Shown: positions 20,450 through 29,200 of the stretch, one piece after another
Numbering within the stretch: the stretch's first letter is position 1
Layout of the letters: every line of letters starts with the position of its first letter
From: JAGQPD01 sp020426865
GTDB taxonomy: Bacteria; Planctomycetota; Planctomycetia; Pirellulales; Pirellulaceae
Direction of reading: 5' to 3'
Assembly: GCA_041399065.1 (NCBI GenBank)
Contig: JAWKTN010000005.1
Location: forward strand, 806,001 to 870,000
DNA length: 64,000 nt
Notes under the pieces: model-generated
Seen by the model: only the letters and a program-made list of their open reading frames with translations
Databases searched by the model: none
What the model was told of the DNA's origin: nothing
Translations under genes and position numbers: made by a program

Positions 20450-20878
20450 TTAGCGTCTCTTTGGGAATATGTCGCGTAATCTGTCCAGGCATTTCCGGGG
20501 AAGCGTCTTGTAGGGGTCCTTGGACGTCTTTTCGTACACGTGCCCGGTATGCAAGTCGACCCGATCACCATTTTCCATATCGTGGCAATGCCAGTCGCTT
20601 ATGATCGTATCGCGGTCGAACATATGCAGACGGTAAGTGCGCCCGCAACATTTTGCCGTCCATGCCCCACGTATTGTTTTGGGCGCGATGCAAATAATGT
20701 CACCATCTTGTATTTGACGACTAAGGTCCGTCACCTCGTCTTCATTGATCTGCACAGCAAATGACGTGGGCGAGATGGATTCCGAAACGAGAAAATGCTC
20801 AATCGTTAACGGGAGCTGCAATTCGCACTTGCATTCGGCGTCCCGAGCTGAATACAGCAGTGTTATGGTTGCTTTCAT
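20450..20878 (-). CDS. Unknown small protein with a ubiquitin-like (ThiS/MoaD-like) N-terminal half
   Basis: 142 residues. Residues 1-72 fit the pattern of small bacterial beta-grasp proteins: an MKATITLLYS first strand, then SFAVQINEDEVTDLSRQIQD and GDIICIAPKTIRGA. Many such proteins read VRVNGEPV...LxDGDVVTLVPKIKGG. Here the Gly-Gly-like end is replaced by RGA and the chain continues with a second domain of about 70 residues containing Cys-Cys-Gly and His-Cys-His (TAKCCGRTYRL, DWHCHDMENGDRVDL), possibly metal-binding, and a basic C-terminus. The fold call is from pattern only. No E1-like, JAB or sulfur-transfer partner is adjacent; it lies between mobile-element debris and a toxin-antitoxin pair. 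Confidence 0.6.
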   Translation of the reverse strand: MKATITLLYSARDAECKCELQLPLTIEHFLVSESISPTSFAVQINEDEVTDLSRQIQDGDIICIAPKTIRGAWTAKCCGRTYRLHMFDRDTIISDWHCHDMENGDRVDLHTGHVYEKTSKDPYKTLPRKCLDRLRDIFPKRR

Positions 20879-20899
20879 TTTTTAGTAGGCCAACGACGT

Positions 20900-21346
20900 C
20901 TAAGTACCAATCACGCTTTCCGGTGTAATCACGGTAATGCCGCCGTACCGCAGAAAATCACCGGCATCGAACGTCAACAGTTCGGTTAGTCCGTGCCGCC
21001 TCATCGCTGCCACCAAGCGAGTGTCATGGGCTCCTCGCCCGGTGACACGATGATCGTAAACAATTCCAATCCAATGGTCAAAGACCGTCCGTTCATCGCG
21101 ATAAAGCCGAAACAACGACTTCCAGTCATTGAGCGAGGCCGTTGCCACGTCAACGCTTAACCCTAGGCCGTTCGCCGCTGTGGGGCGGGTCGCCACTACC
21201 CAATATTCATAGAGCACTTGCGGCACAATCCCAAGGTTGCGGCCATCCAGCTTCAGCGCTTCAACCGCGTGCAGCGTGACGGCATGCTTCGAATCTGCGC
21301 GATCGCTGAGCCGTAGCAAAATATTGGTGTCGAGAAGAATTGTCAC
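20900..21346 (-). CDS. PIN-domain toxin, VapC-like
   Basis: A 148-residue PIN protein. A GTG at 21346 is preferred because it overlaps the antitoxin stop by 4 nt (GTGA) and opens with the conserved VTILLDTNILLRLSD. Other family landmarks are VPQVLYEYWVVATRP and the C-terminal GRGAHDTRLVAAMRRHGL and LLTFDAGDFLRY, where the Asp residues would hold the metal. Probably an RNase toxin neutralised by the upstream antitoxin. Confidence 0.88.
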   Translation of the reverse strand: MTILLDTNILLRLSDRADSKHAVTLHAVEALKLDGRNLGIVPQVLYEYWVVATRPTAANGLGLSVDVATASLNDWKSLFRLYRDERTVFDHWIGIVYDHRVTGRGAHDTRLVAAMRRHGLTELLTFDAGDFLRYGGITVITPESVIGT

Positions 21347-21594
21347 CGACGACCATCGTAAATTGACGCACGACTGGTATCCACATGGCCAACCTTGGGA
21401 TGTCGCTCGATGCACGCATTCAATCGGTGCTGCCATTGTCGGAAGTCGGGTTGTTGCGTGTCGTCTGCAGCATGGAGGTGCATCTCCTGGCGAATCATCT
21501 CCTGAAGATAGTCCTGAAGATTTTTGCCAGACGCGTGTGCCAGCCGCAACAGCGTCGTTTGTTCAGCGTCACTGAAATGTAATTCCACGTTCAT
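21343..21594 (-). CDS. Antitoxin partner of the PIN toxin
   Basis: 83 residues. The N-terminal half (MNVELHFSDAEQTTLLRLAH, then GKNLQDYLQEMIRQEM) resembles the short DNA-binding or dimerisation part of VapB-type antitoxins. The polar C-terminal half (QHRLNACIERHPKVGHVDTS) would bind the toxin. The stop codon overlaps the toxin GTG by 4 nt. The identification rests mainly on this arrangement and the adjacent PIN gene. Confidence 0.8.
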   Translation of the reverse strand: MNVELHFSDAEQTTLLRLAHASGKNLQDYLQEMIRQEMHLHAADDTQQPDFRQWQHRLNACIERHPKVGHVDTSRASIYDGRR

Positions 21595-22655
21595 TCTTTC
21601 AACTTGCCACGAAAATTACGGAATGTCAATCGCCGCGGTCGGCGAGCCCATTCGGTCGCTGCGCGACTAATTTGATAGTCATCGGATTGGTTTCTTCAGA
21701 AATCAAAAGCTTGCCCGTGCGTGGGGCAACTTCGGTCAGCAACAGGACAAGGCTGTCGACCGGCCGAAGATGCCAACGTTGCTTTCGTACGCTCGAGACG
21801 ACCGCGAGGTGGCCACTGAAGCGAAGACTGAGTGTACCCTTGGCGGGCGAAAGCTCCGAAGCATACAAATGCGAGCATACAAAGCTGCAGTGCTCGCAGT
21901 GCCAATGCCGGCCACTGATGTGCTGAAACACTCAATTCGATATTCATGGGTATCCTGACACCATCCGTCAAACCGCTAGACCACGCGAACTGTCGAACGG
22001 AATCATGCCCTTTCCGACGCAGCATACCCCTCGAACACGAATTGGAACGGAGGCCAGGTTCGGTGATATCATCAGGGTTCGGCGCTATAGCCTGAAATGA
22101 CCCGGTAGCTGCCGGGAAAATAGGGTCTGCAAAAGCAGGCCCCACGGCATGCAGCCAAATTTCACCCCAGCATCGCCGATAGTAGGCCACCTAGACCGAA
22201 AAAGCAACAGACTTTCGTTTTCCGCATTAACTGTTTGACATAACGGTGTTTTGTTCGTCGAAACTGCCTCTACTATCCATTGGGGGCACCGCCAAGATGG
22301 ACGGTCTTCCTACCTTGGCTATTTGTCCTGCGATTGGGGATGGAAGCTACAAACCTGTCGTCAAAATGCAACTCAAAACAGTAGATTGTTTTGGCTGATG
22401 TCTGTGTGAGCCAGAGATGACCCTTCTACACGGGGTAGCTCTTGCGTCTTCCACGTATTTCACTTGGAAGGGCATCGCAGCGGTATGACGCGAGTCGATC
22501 ATGGCCTGCATCGTCGCACCGTGCTTGCTGGCCGTTGATCGACTGCCACGAAATGGTACATTTGGCGATGTGGCACGAACACATTTTCCCGATTGCATGG
22601 GGAAATGTCCCGCTGAAAAAAGCGTGTTCGAGTCGATGTAAACGAGGAGCGACCA
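21595..22655 (+). other. Region of about 1 kb without a convincing gene
   Basis: Short overlapping frames occur on both strands but none has a family match, consistent codon use or a ribosome-binding site. On the minus strand a signal-peptide-like stretch (ALRALQLCMLAFVCFGAFA, near 21870) lies one frame away from a second readable stretch (21626-21850), so a decayed small secreted gene is possible. Nothing else is recognisable. AACGAGGAG at the right end is the ribosome-binding site of the carbonic anhydrase gene. Confidence 0.5.
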
Positions 22656-23297
22656 ATGGACATTCAATCGCCCATCAATATTCAGGATGCCATTCGTGCA
22701 ACTTCGCAGTTACCGCTGCGGCTCAAGTGGTGCGGAACATCTGGTTTTTTGCTTCGTGGCGAACACGGCGCGCAAGTCGTTTTTCCGCAGCCGAACGGAA
22801 ATACGGCGACGCTGGCAACGAAAGAGTACGTACTTCGCCAGTTTCATTTTCACCACCCAAGCGAGCATTTTCTTGGCGGAAAGCAGTTCGACGGTGAGCT
22901 ACACCTGGTACATCAGGACTTGCGAGATTGCAGCTATTTTGTGCTGGGCATTTTTCTGTCTGTCATTGAGAACAGCGACGGCAATCGGGCGAAAAACGCG
23001 TTCTTTGATGCGCTGCTCCATGATCAATTCTCAGATATTCCAACGAATCCCAACGATTTGATTCCGGCAGGCGTCGACACCGCGTACCGCTATCAAGGGT
23101 CGCTAACGACGCCTCCGTATTCCGAAACTGTATCGTGGGTCCTTCTCAAAGAACCACTTGCTATTCCAAGAAGTCTTTTTGGCAAGATCTTTGGCACGGA
23201 GAGCGACGGAATCGAGGGCAAGTCCAAAATGCCAGCAGCTCGGCCCCTGCAGCCGAGTAACGGCCGGTTCATCATTGAGCACAAATTCAAATTCTGA
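22656..23297 (+). CDS. cah: Alpha-class carbonic anhydrase
   Basis: 213 residues, starting at an ATG with GAGGAG about 8 nt upstream. The enzyme interconverts CO2 and bicarbonate at a zinc ion. The family motifs are clear: QSPINI at the very start, QFHFHHPSEH (two zinc His residues), GELHLVHQ (third zinc His) and YRYQGSLTTPPYSETVSW near the substrate pocket. There is no signal peptide, although most bacterial alpha enzymes are periplasmic, so this one is predicted to be cytoplasmic or N-terminally shortened; MDIQSPINIQ leaves little room before the core. It stands alone with no transporter or operon partner. Confidence 0.95.
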   Translation: MDIQSPINIQDAIRATSQLPLRLKWCGTSGFLLRGEHGAQVVFPQPNGNTATLATKEYVLRQFHFHHPSEHFLGGKQFDGELHLVHQDLRDCSYFVLGIFLSVIENSDGNRAKNAFFDALLHDQFSDIPTNPNDLIPAGVDTAYRYQGSLTTPPYSETVSWVLLKEPLAIPRSLFGKIFGTESDGIEGKSKMPAARPLQPSNGRFIIEHKFKF

Positions 23298-23891
23298 GTG
23301 TCGAAGCGAGACCGAAATCGGTATCCGCAAGGGCTCTGGTCGTACATTATTCCTGAATACCGGCGTTCGAAGTCGTCGATTCTTGTAACCTCGCTCCGTT
23401 CGGAATGCACGATCGGAAGCGTGCGAGTCCAGATACGCTGATACAAGCGGACCGGCAGCGACAGCACTGAGACGCCATCTTCTTGCCGTTCGGCGTTCGA
23501 TTGGGCGTCGCGTCCACAATGAGAAGGGCAAGTCAGGCTGACAAGAATTGAAAGCTGCTGTCAGAGGTGGTTCACAGACGAGCCAGTCGCACTGGTACGG
23601 AATCCCTTGTCTTTTGACGTTCCGATGAGGGGCTTTTGTGCTACCGCCAGGGAGTTTTCGTGCTACTGGCCAAGGTGCTCAAACGGCCACAGTCGGAATC
23701 GCGTCAAGGCTGTTTGCCGTTGTAGAGTCAAGTGATTTTGGATTTCTTCACAACATTTATGGAATTCGTGTCCGGTTTCGTTTCGTTTGCCAAGTTTACG
23801 TTGTGAGGAGGTGTCTTGCGGCTGTCGCAGGGATCGGTTTTTTCAAATGGTCGCAGGTGGCAACGTCTTTAGACATTTGAGGGACTCACCG
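23298..23891 (+). other. Intergenic region of about 600 bp, no gene seen
   Basis: Only short, compositionally unconvincing frames are present. GAGGGACTC just before 23892 can serve as the ribosome-binding site of the next gene. I see no strong hairpin, tRNA or repeat. Confidence 0.5.
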
Positions 23892-24566
23892 ATGGGACAA
23901 GAAACTGAACGAAGCAAAACGGATCAATCGGCGGCAGCCGGGACCGAGCTGGAGATTCTTAATACGATTCGTGCGATTGTGGACGGACTGGACGATCTGG
24001 GGACTCTTCGCGAGTATCGAAACCGGTCGGAGGCAGTGCGAAAATATCTAAAGGTGACGAAGGCCGGCCTGGAGATGCAGAACCGGGCTGCGGAAATCAA
24101 GCTGCGGGTAGAACGGAGAATCGGGCAAATCCTCCGGGAGATTATCCGCCCGGGGCGGAAAACGTATCATGATGATACATTTCGACTGGATGACCTGGGC
24201 ATCTCTCGGCTGCAGTCAAGCCGGTTCCAGCAATTGTCGCTGCCGCCGGACACCGTATTCGAGCAGTTCATCCACGACGCGATGGCCGAGGAGACGGAAA
24301 TCACCACGGCAAGGATGCTAAGGTTGGCCAAGTCCTATGGGAAGTCAGAAACCCGTAATTCTAAGCGTCGCAAGCCCAAAGAACGGCAATCGACCCCCAT
24401 CTCCGTGACGCTGATCTCGGAACTTCAGCAACATATTGAAATGACGTCCAATGTCGTTAGTGCATGTAACGGCGAGTTAAAGGCAAAGAAGCCGCTGCTC
24501 CTTCGGCTGGTTCACGAAATGCGGTCACTGCTCGACCAACTGGAAGTGAGTATTAACGGGGAGTAA
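23892..24566 (+). CDS. Phage/plasmid-type protein of unknown function
   Basis: 224 residues starting at MGQETERSKTDQSAAAGTEL, chosen because GAGGGACTCACCG precedes the ATG. The recognisable pattern is a charged helical segment (NRAAEIKLRVERRIGQIL) followed by LDDLGISRLQSSRFQQLSLP and FEQFIHDA. The same order (A.E.K.R.ERR.GE.L, then LGI...QSSRWQ..A.LP) recurs in uncharacterised phage and plasmid proteins, some beside ParB or DNA-methylase genes. The C-terminus is basic and helical. A DNA-associated role is plausible but unproven. No phage genes lie next to it. Confidence 0.7.
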   Translation: MGQETERSKTDQSAAAGTELEILNTIRAIVDGLDDLGTLREYRNRSEAVRKYLKVTKAGLEMQNRAAEIKLRVERRIGQILREIIRPGRKTYHDDTFRLDDLGISRLQSSRFQQLSLPPDTVFEQFIHDAMAEETEITTARMLRLAKSYGKSETRNSKRRKPKERQSTPISVTLISELQQHIEMTSNVVSACNGELKAKKPLLLRLVHEMRSLLDQLEVSINGE

Positions 24567-24713
24567 CCGCGAATTGGCACAGTTTCGGGGCGACAAGACC
24601 TCGCTTCACTCCGGGTGGCATCAGTCGCCACTCATCCATTGCTGGAGCTGGGTTGGCACGTTCCAGGCAACTGATGGGTCGGGAAAGTGATCGACAGGGG
24701 CGATCGAACCACG

Positions 24714-26258
24714 CTAGGCTACTCCAAGGAAACGTGCCGTTCGATAAACACAAACCTTCCATCCGTGTCGCTGCAGCCAAGTCAATGTTTCCGCATGCGC
24801 CGACTCATCAAGGCCAACAACGATCATCAATGCATTGGACTCTGCATGCTGGGCGCAGCGCTGTAGTTGCTGCAGCGGATCACAATGGTGCTCAGGTCCG
24901 GCTCCGTGCCAGAGAAATAACGACCATTTACGACCACGAGCAAGGTCATTGATCGTGTTGGGCCCCTGTGCGGCGACGAGATTCGCAAGCCCGCGGACGC
25001 CCGCGTCGGTCAGTGCTGCGTCCATCGTGCTCCGGGCGTATTCGTCTGAAAGAGCGGAATCGACGACATCAAGCGAAACACCCGCTAGGGCGAGATGAAA
25101 CGCGGACCATCCGCGCGAATCGCCCACAATCAGGGCCCGGCTGCCACGAAACCGCTGCGCTGTATTGTAGATGATCGCCGCCTCGTCACGATTCGGCAAC
25201 TTCCGTGTGGGCGCGGCCTGATCCACGTAGCAACGGTGGGCAGTGGCGGGAACCTGTGTATTCTGGGTGAAAATGCCGGGGAGCCCCGAAGTAATCGTTG
25301 GAAAACATGCATCCGGCATCACAGTCGCCATCCCCGGTGAGACGTAATCGCCCGGCAGCAATGGGCCGTTGGGGAGCTTCGGCGTGCAATACGTCGGCGG
25401 GTAACGCATTCGAACCGGCACGAAACCACCGGCAACACCGGCTGCCAGCGCGAACTCACCCTTGGCCGCACCGGTCAGATGCAGGATGCTGATAGGGACG
25501 TGCGGAAGGCAGGTTTCGGTGAAGCGGTCATTGGCTATGTCCCAGGCGGGAAGGCACATGTTGCAGACCCAGTTGCACCACGCCGGTAAGAGATCGGTAC
25601 GGTCGAAGTTCCGGCATAAATAGACGGCGTAGTTGAGTGCGAGCTGATCGGTCACCATGTTGATACCGCGCGCGGCGGCGTGCGTGAGCGCCTGCTGCCA
25701 CGACTCCCAATGGGGAGCGTCGCGGTGCATGGCAAAGACGCCGGCGTTAAGCATCGGGAACCCACGAAGTATGCGGGCTGTTTCCTGTCCGAAGGCGTCG
25801 GTATACCAGCGTTCCGTCTCCTTCCAAATCAGCGGTAGATTGCCATACTGGTTACCGCTGCCCCGGTCGATTTCCGGGACGATCGCCAGACCTCGCCTAC
25901 GGGCACCAAGGATAAATAGGTCAAATCCTCTTCGGTCCAGCATCATCGTGTCGGCGTCGAACCAAAAATAGACTTCCGCACCGGGAAAAAGGTCCCGCAG
26001 AAAGGGGCGCACGAGCAGTCCTTTAAGCCACGAAGCGGCGGCGTCCCTACCAGGAAAATCGAGCGGCCAGTCCGGGGAGACAACCAATCTCGCTATGGAG
26101 TCAACCCAGCGTCGTTGCGGCAAGGTCAATCCCAGGTCGAGCACACACAAGTGAGTGTTTTCATGTGCGAGCACGTCGACCACAGACTCAATCGCACCGC
26201 GAAACAGCTCAAAATACCGGGCGTCACTGGCGGTCACTAAGTAAACGGGCTGGGACAT
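24714..26258 (-). CDS. Bifunctional glycosyltransferase (GT-A, DXD) with methyltransferase-like C-terminal domain
   Basis: 514 residues. About 1-290 is a retaining-type nucleotide-sugar transferase domain: VYLVTASDARYFELFRGAIE at the start, the metal/sugar-nucleotide motif FDADTMML near 102, and MLNAGVFAMHRD near 170, where GT8-like enzymes have their NAGV motif. After a Pro-rich linker, about 365-514 looks like a Rossmann methyltransferase (SRALIVGDSRGWSAFHLALA then VSLDVVDSAL), though the glycine motif is loose, so activity is uncertain. It is the last gene of the glycosyltransferase operon, 11 nt after the multidomain gene. Confidence 0.82.
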   Translation of the reverse strand: MSQPVYLVTASDARYFELFRGAIESVVDVLAHENTHLCVLDLGLTLPQRRWVDSIARLVVSPDWPLDFPGRDAAASWLKGLLVRPFLRDLFPGAEVYFWFDADTMMLDRRGFDLFILGARRRGLAIVPEIDRGSGNQYGNLPLIWKETERWYTDAFGQETARILRGFPMLNAGVFAMHRDAPHWESWQQALTHAAARGINMVTDQLALNYAVYLCRNFDRTDLLPAWCNWVCNMCLPAWDIANDRFTETCLPHVPISILHLTGAAKGEFALAAGVAGGFVPVRMRYPPTYCTPKLPNGPLLPGDYVSPGMATVMPDACFPTITSGLPGIFTQNTQVPATAHRCYVDQAAPTRKLPNRDEAAIIYNTAQRFRGSRALIVGDSRGWSAFHLALAGVSLDVVDSALSDEYARSTMDAALTDAGVRGLANLVAAQGPNTINDLARGRKWSLFLWHGAGPEHHCDPLQQLQRCAQHAESNALMIVVGLDESAHAETLTWLQRHGWKVCVYRTARFLGVA

Positions 26259-26269
26259 GCAGCGCTGGT

Positions 26270-29200
26270 TCAGTTTTGTTCTTCAAGACTCTGTAATTCA
26301 AAGAGATCGTCGAGCCCCGCCTCGCGTCCTCCGGCAAACGTGGTAATTCCAGCGATCCCATGACCGCGCAGCACATCGGCGACAGTGCTACGGCAGGAGT
26401 TGACAAGGATGCCCTGCTTGCATTCCGACAACGAACGTAGGTCGGCGCACATGGTCATGATTCCGTCATGCGACCGGTCCAGGTCGTGTTTGCTGCGCGT
26501 ACCGGCGTTGAACGACACGTCAATGCCCGCTGCCTGTAGCAAAAGGATGGCCTTTTGTCCCGACTCGAAATGATCGGTTGCCAGATGTGCCGACCTGGCA
26601 CCGAGTCGCTGGATGTGGTCGATCGCATCACGGGCAAATGTGTCGACAGGCGTGGAGTCCGGGAGGAAACTGCGCAAATGCAAACCCACGGCCGGCGGCG
26701 TGGGATGTGCCCAGCTTGTCACCAACAGCGCATCGAGTACTTGCCGGTACGCTGCGTACAGTCGTTGGCGGAACTCTTGCAGGGGAAGTTTTTCAATATT
26801 CCTGGGATAGAACCAACACAACTGATGCCGGGAGGTGATGTAGCGATAGGAGAGAATCTCTTCGTTGATCACGGTCAGCCCGGGAATCGGCTGAAACACC
26901 TCTTCGAAACGCACGGGGCATTGTTTGTTGACGGCCCAGTGAAGCTCAACTTCGCGACCAGTTGCCAGAGCGCTGGCGATGCCATTGATGCGGTTACAGA
27001 GTCCTTCAAATGCGCGGCAGACTAGGGGTTGCGACACTGGTATGCTACTACCAAGTCTTGCCGCCGGCACCGGAGATGCAGGCAGGATTCCGACGGATGC
27101 GTCCGCTCCGAAGGGCGCGGGCATACGATGGACGGCGGGTGCCGACGCCACTGGGATGTGAGTGGAATCCTTGGCTCGTACGAAGTGAGTGTCACCGGAA
27201 AAGTGCGGGGGCGGACTGAACCGTGCGGGATCAAGTGCGGCGGCGTGTTGAAAGAGCTTTCCTGCTTCTTCGTGACGCCCAAGCTGCAGGCAGATCTGTG
27301 CCAGATTGGACTGAACCGAGGCATCGCCGGGCCGCAACCTGGCAAGTCGTTGCAATGCCAATTCTGTTTCGTGCGGCTCGCCATGCTCAAATAGCAGTCG
27401 GCAAAGCTCATCAAGGGTCTCGGAGTCGTCAGGAGCGGCCGAAGCAGCTGTTTCGAGCAGCTGTTTGGCAGACGTAATGTCACCGCGCTGGATTGCAATC
27501 CTGGCCCGCAATCGCTGATGGAGTCGCGGCATTTTTTCCGCGATCGGCGAACGGGCTAGCCAGGAATCTGCGTCGCCGGACCGGTGTTCGGCAAGCAGGC
27601 TCTCAATAATGCCTTTCCATGCTGGTAGGTAACCGGGCTGACATTCAACAATTCCCTGCCAGGTTGTTCGTGCGAGTTCGTGTTTTTGCTGGTCGCTATA
27701 GAGCACGGCAAGGTTGTGCCGGACCTTGTACCCAAGAATGCCGCGGTCCACACTACGAAATGCCGCCGGGAAACGACCGTTGAGGATTTTAAGGTAATAG
27801 CCTTCGGCATCATCGTAGCGTTGCAGGTCATGGCACAAGGAACCGGCGCGGAAAAGCAGTTCGGGGTCATTTTCGTAGCGGCCAAGTGCCAGCTGGCATC
27901 GGCTCCAGGCCTCGTCCTTCTTCCCCAATTCGGTCAGCGCCTGAATCAACATGCAAAACCCCTTGGGAACATGTGATTCCTGCGGCCCGGCTATGAGGAG
28001 CGACCGCTTCAGGTGCAGACTGGCCAGCTCGAACTTCCGCATTTCAAGATAGGTCATGCCGAGATTAAAATGTGTAAATGGATGCTCGGGCCGTTCCAGC
28101 TCCTCAAGTTTCAACAGCCGCAGGTCACGCTCCAGCTTCCTCCGCTGGCCTTCCTCGCTTTGATCTGATCCGGAATGGACGACAAAAATGTCGGTCCATC
28201 GAACTTGAAGTTTCGCGGCGTTAATGGATGGCAGGACCTGTTCGTGGATCCTGCCGCTAAATCGGATGCGTGGATCGTTGCGAAGCAGCTTAATATGGTC
28301 AACGGCGGTCACATCCTCGGCATCGACGGAGGCATGGGGGCAATGCACCTGCATGACATAGGCAGCAACCGCATCGGCATGCGGGCCATCCACCAGTTGC
28401 CGCAGGCGAGCGCCGTTGTGTGGGTCGATCGTGTCGTCGGAATCCATCCAAAACAGCCACTGCCCCGTTGCGTGTCGTAGCGACTCATTGCGGGCAGAAG
28501 CAAAATCATCGCACCACGGGAATTCGAAGAGCTTCGCGCCGTGGCGGCGGGCGATACTGCGCGTATCGTCGATCGATCCCGTATCGACGACGATCATTTC
28601 GTCCACGTACGGTTTGATACTGCCCAGGCATGCATCGAGCGTTCGCGAAGAATCACGCACAATCATGCACACGGAAAGTTTCGGTCGCGACGAGACGAGC
28701 AGCACCCCACCGTCCCCAGACGTATCAAGCGTAAACGACGATGGCGAGTCAACCTGAGGCGTTGCTTTTACGTCTACCTGCCATTTGTCTTCGTAGATCT
28801 GGCGATTTTTCTCCATAAGTTCGACGTAGTCAATGCTGGCTCCCTTGAACGTCGCTCCGCCAAAATGATGGACGAACGCGTCCTCGGCAATGGCCAGGCG
28901 ATATCCGGCAGCAAGCGCCCGGCGACAAAAATCGTCGTCATCGTAGTTACCGATGCCGAATCGCTCGTCAAGTCCGCCGATGTCGTCAATAACCTCCCGT
29001 TTGATCAGCAGGCAAAAGCCAACGAGGCGATCGGTGATCAGGAGCTGTTGATGATGCCGTTGTCCCCAATCCCAGGCAAAACCGTCCAAGTCGGCAAGAT
29101 GCTGGTAATCCACGGCAACTCTCTGTTCGCCGCTTACTTCGTTGGAATAGGGGCCGACCAGTCCAAGGTCGGCTTCGCCGAAGAGTGCCGCAAGCATCCG

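Noticed and set aside
21626..22190. Two overlapping minus-strand frames with a signal-peptide-like stretch
   Set aside because: They lie in different frames with no family match; at most a decayed gene, so listed only as a gap.
22442..22897. 151-codon plus-strand frame overlapping the carbonic anhydrase start
   Set aside because: Wrong frame relative to the certain carbonic anhydrase gene and no ribosome-binding site.
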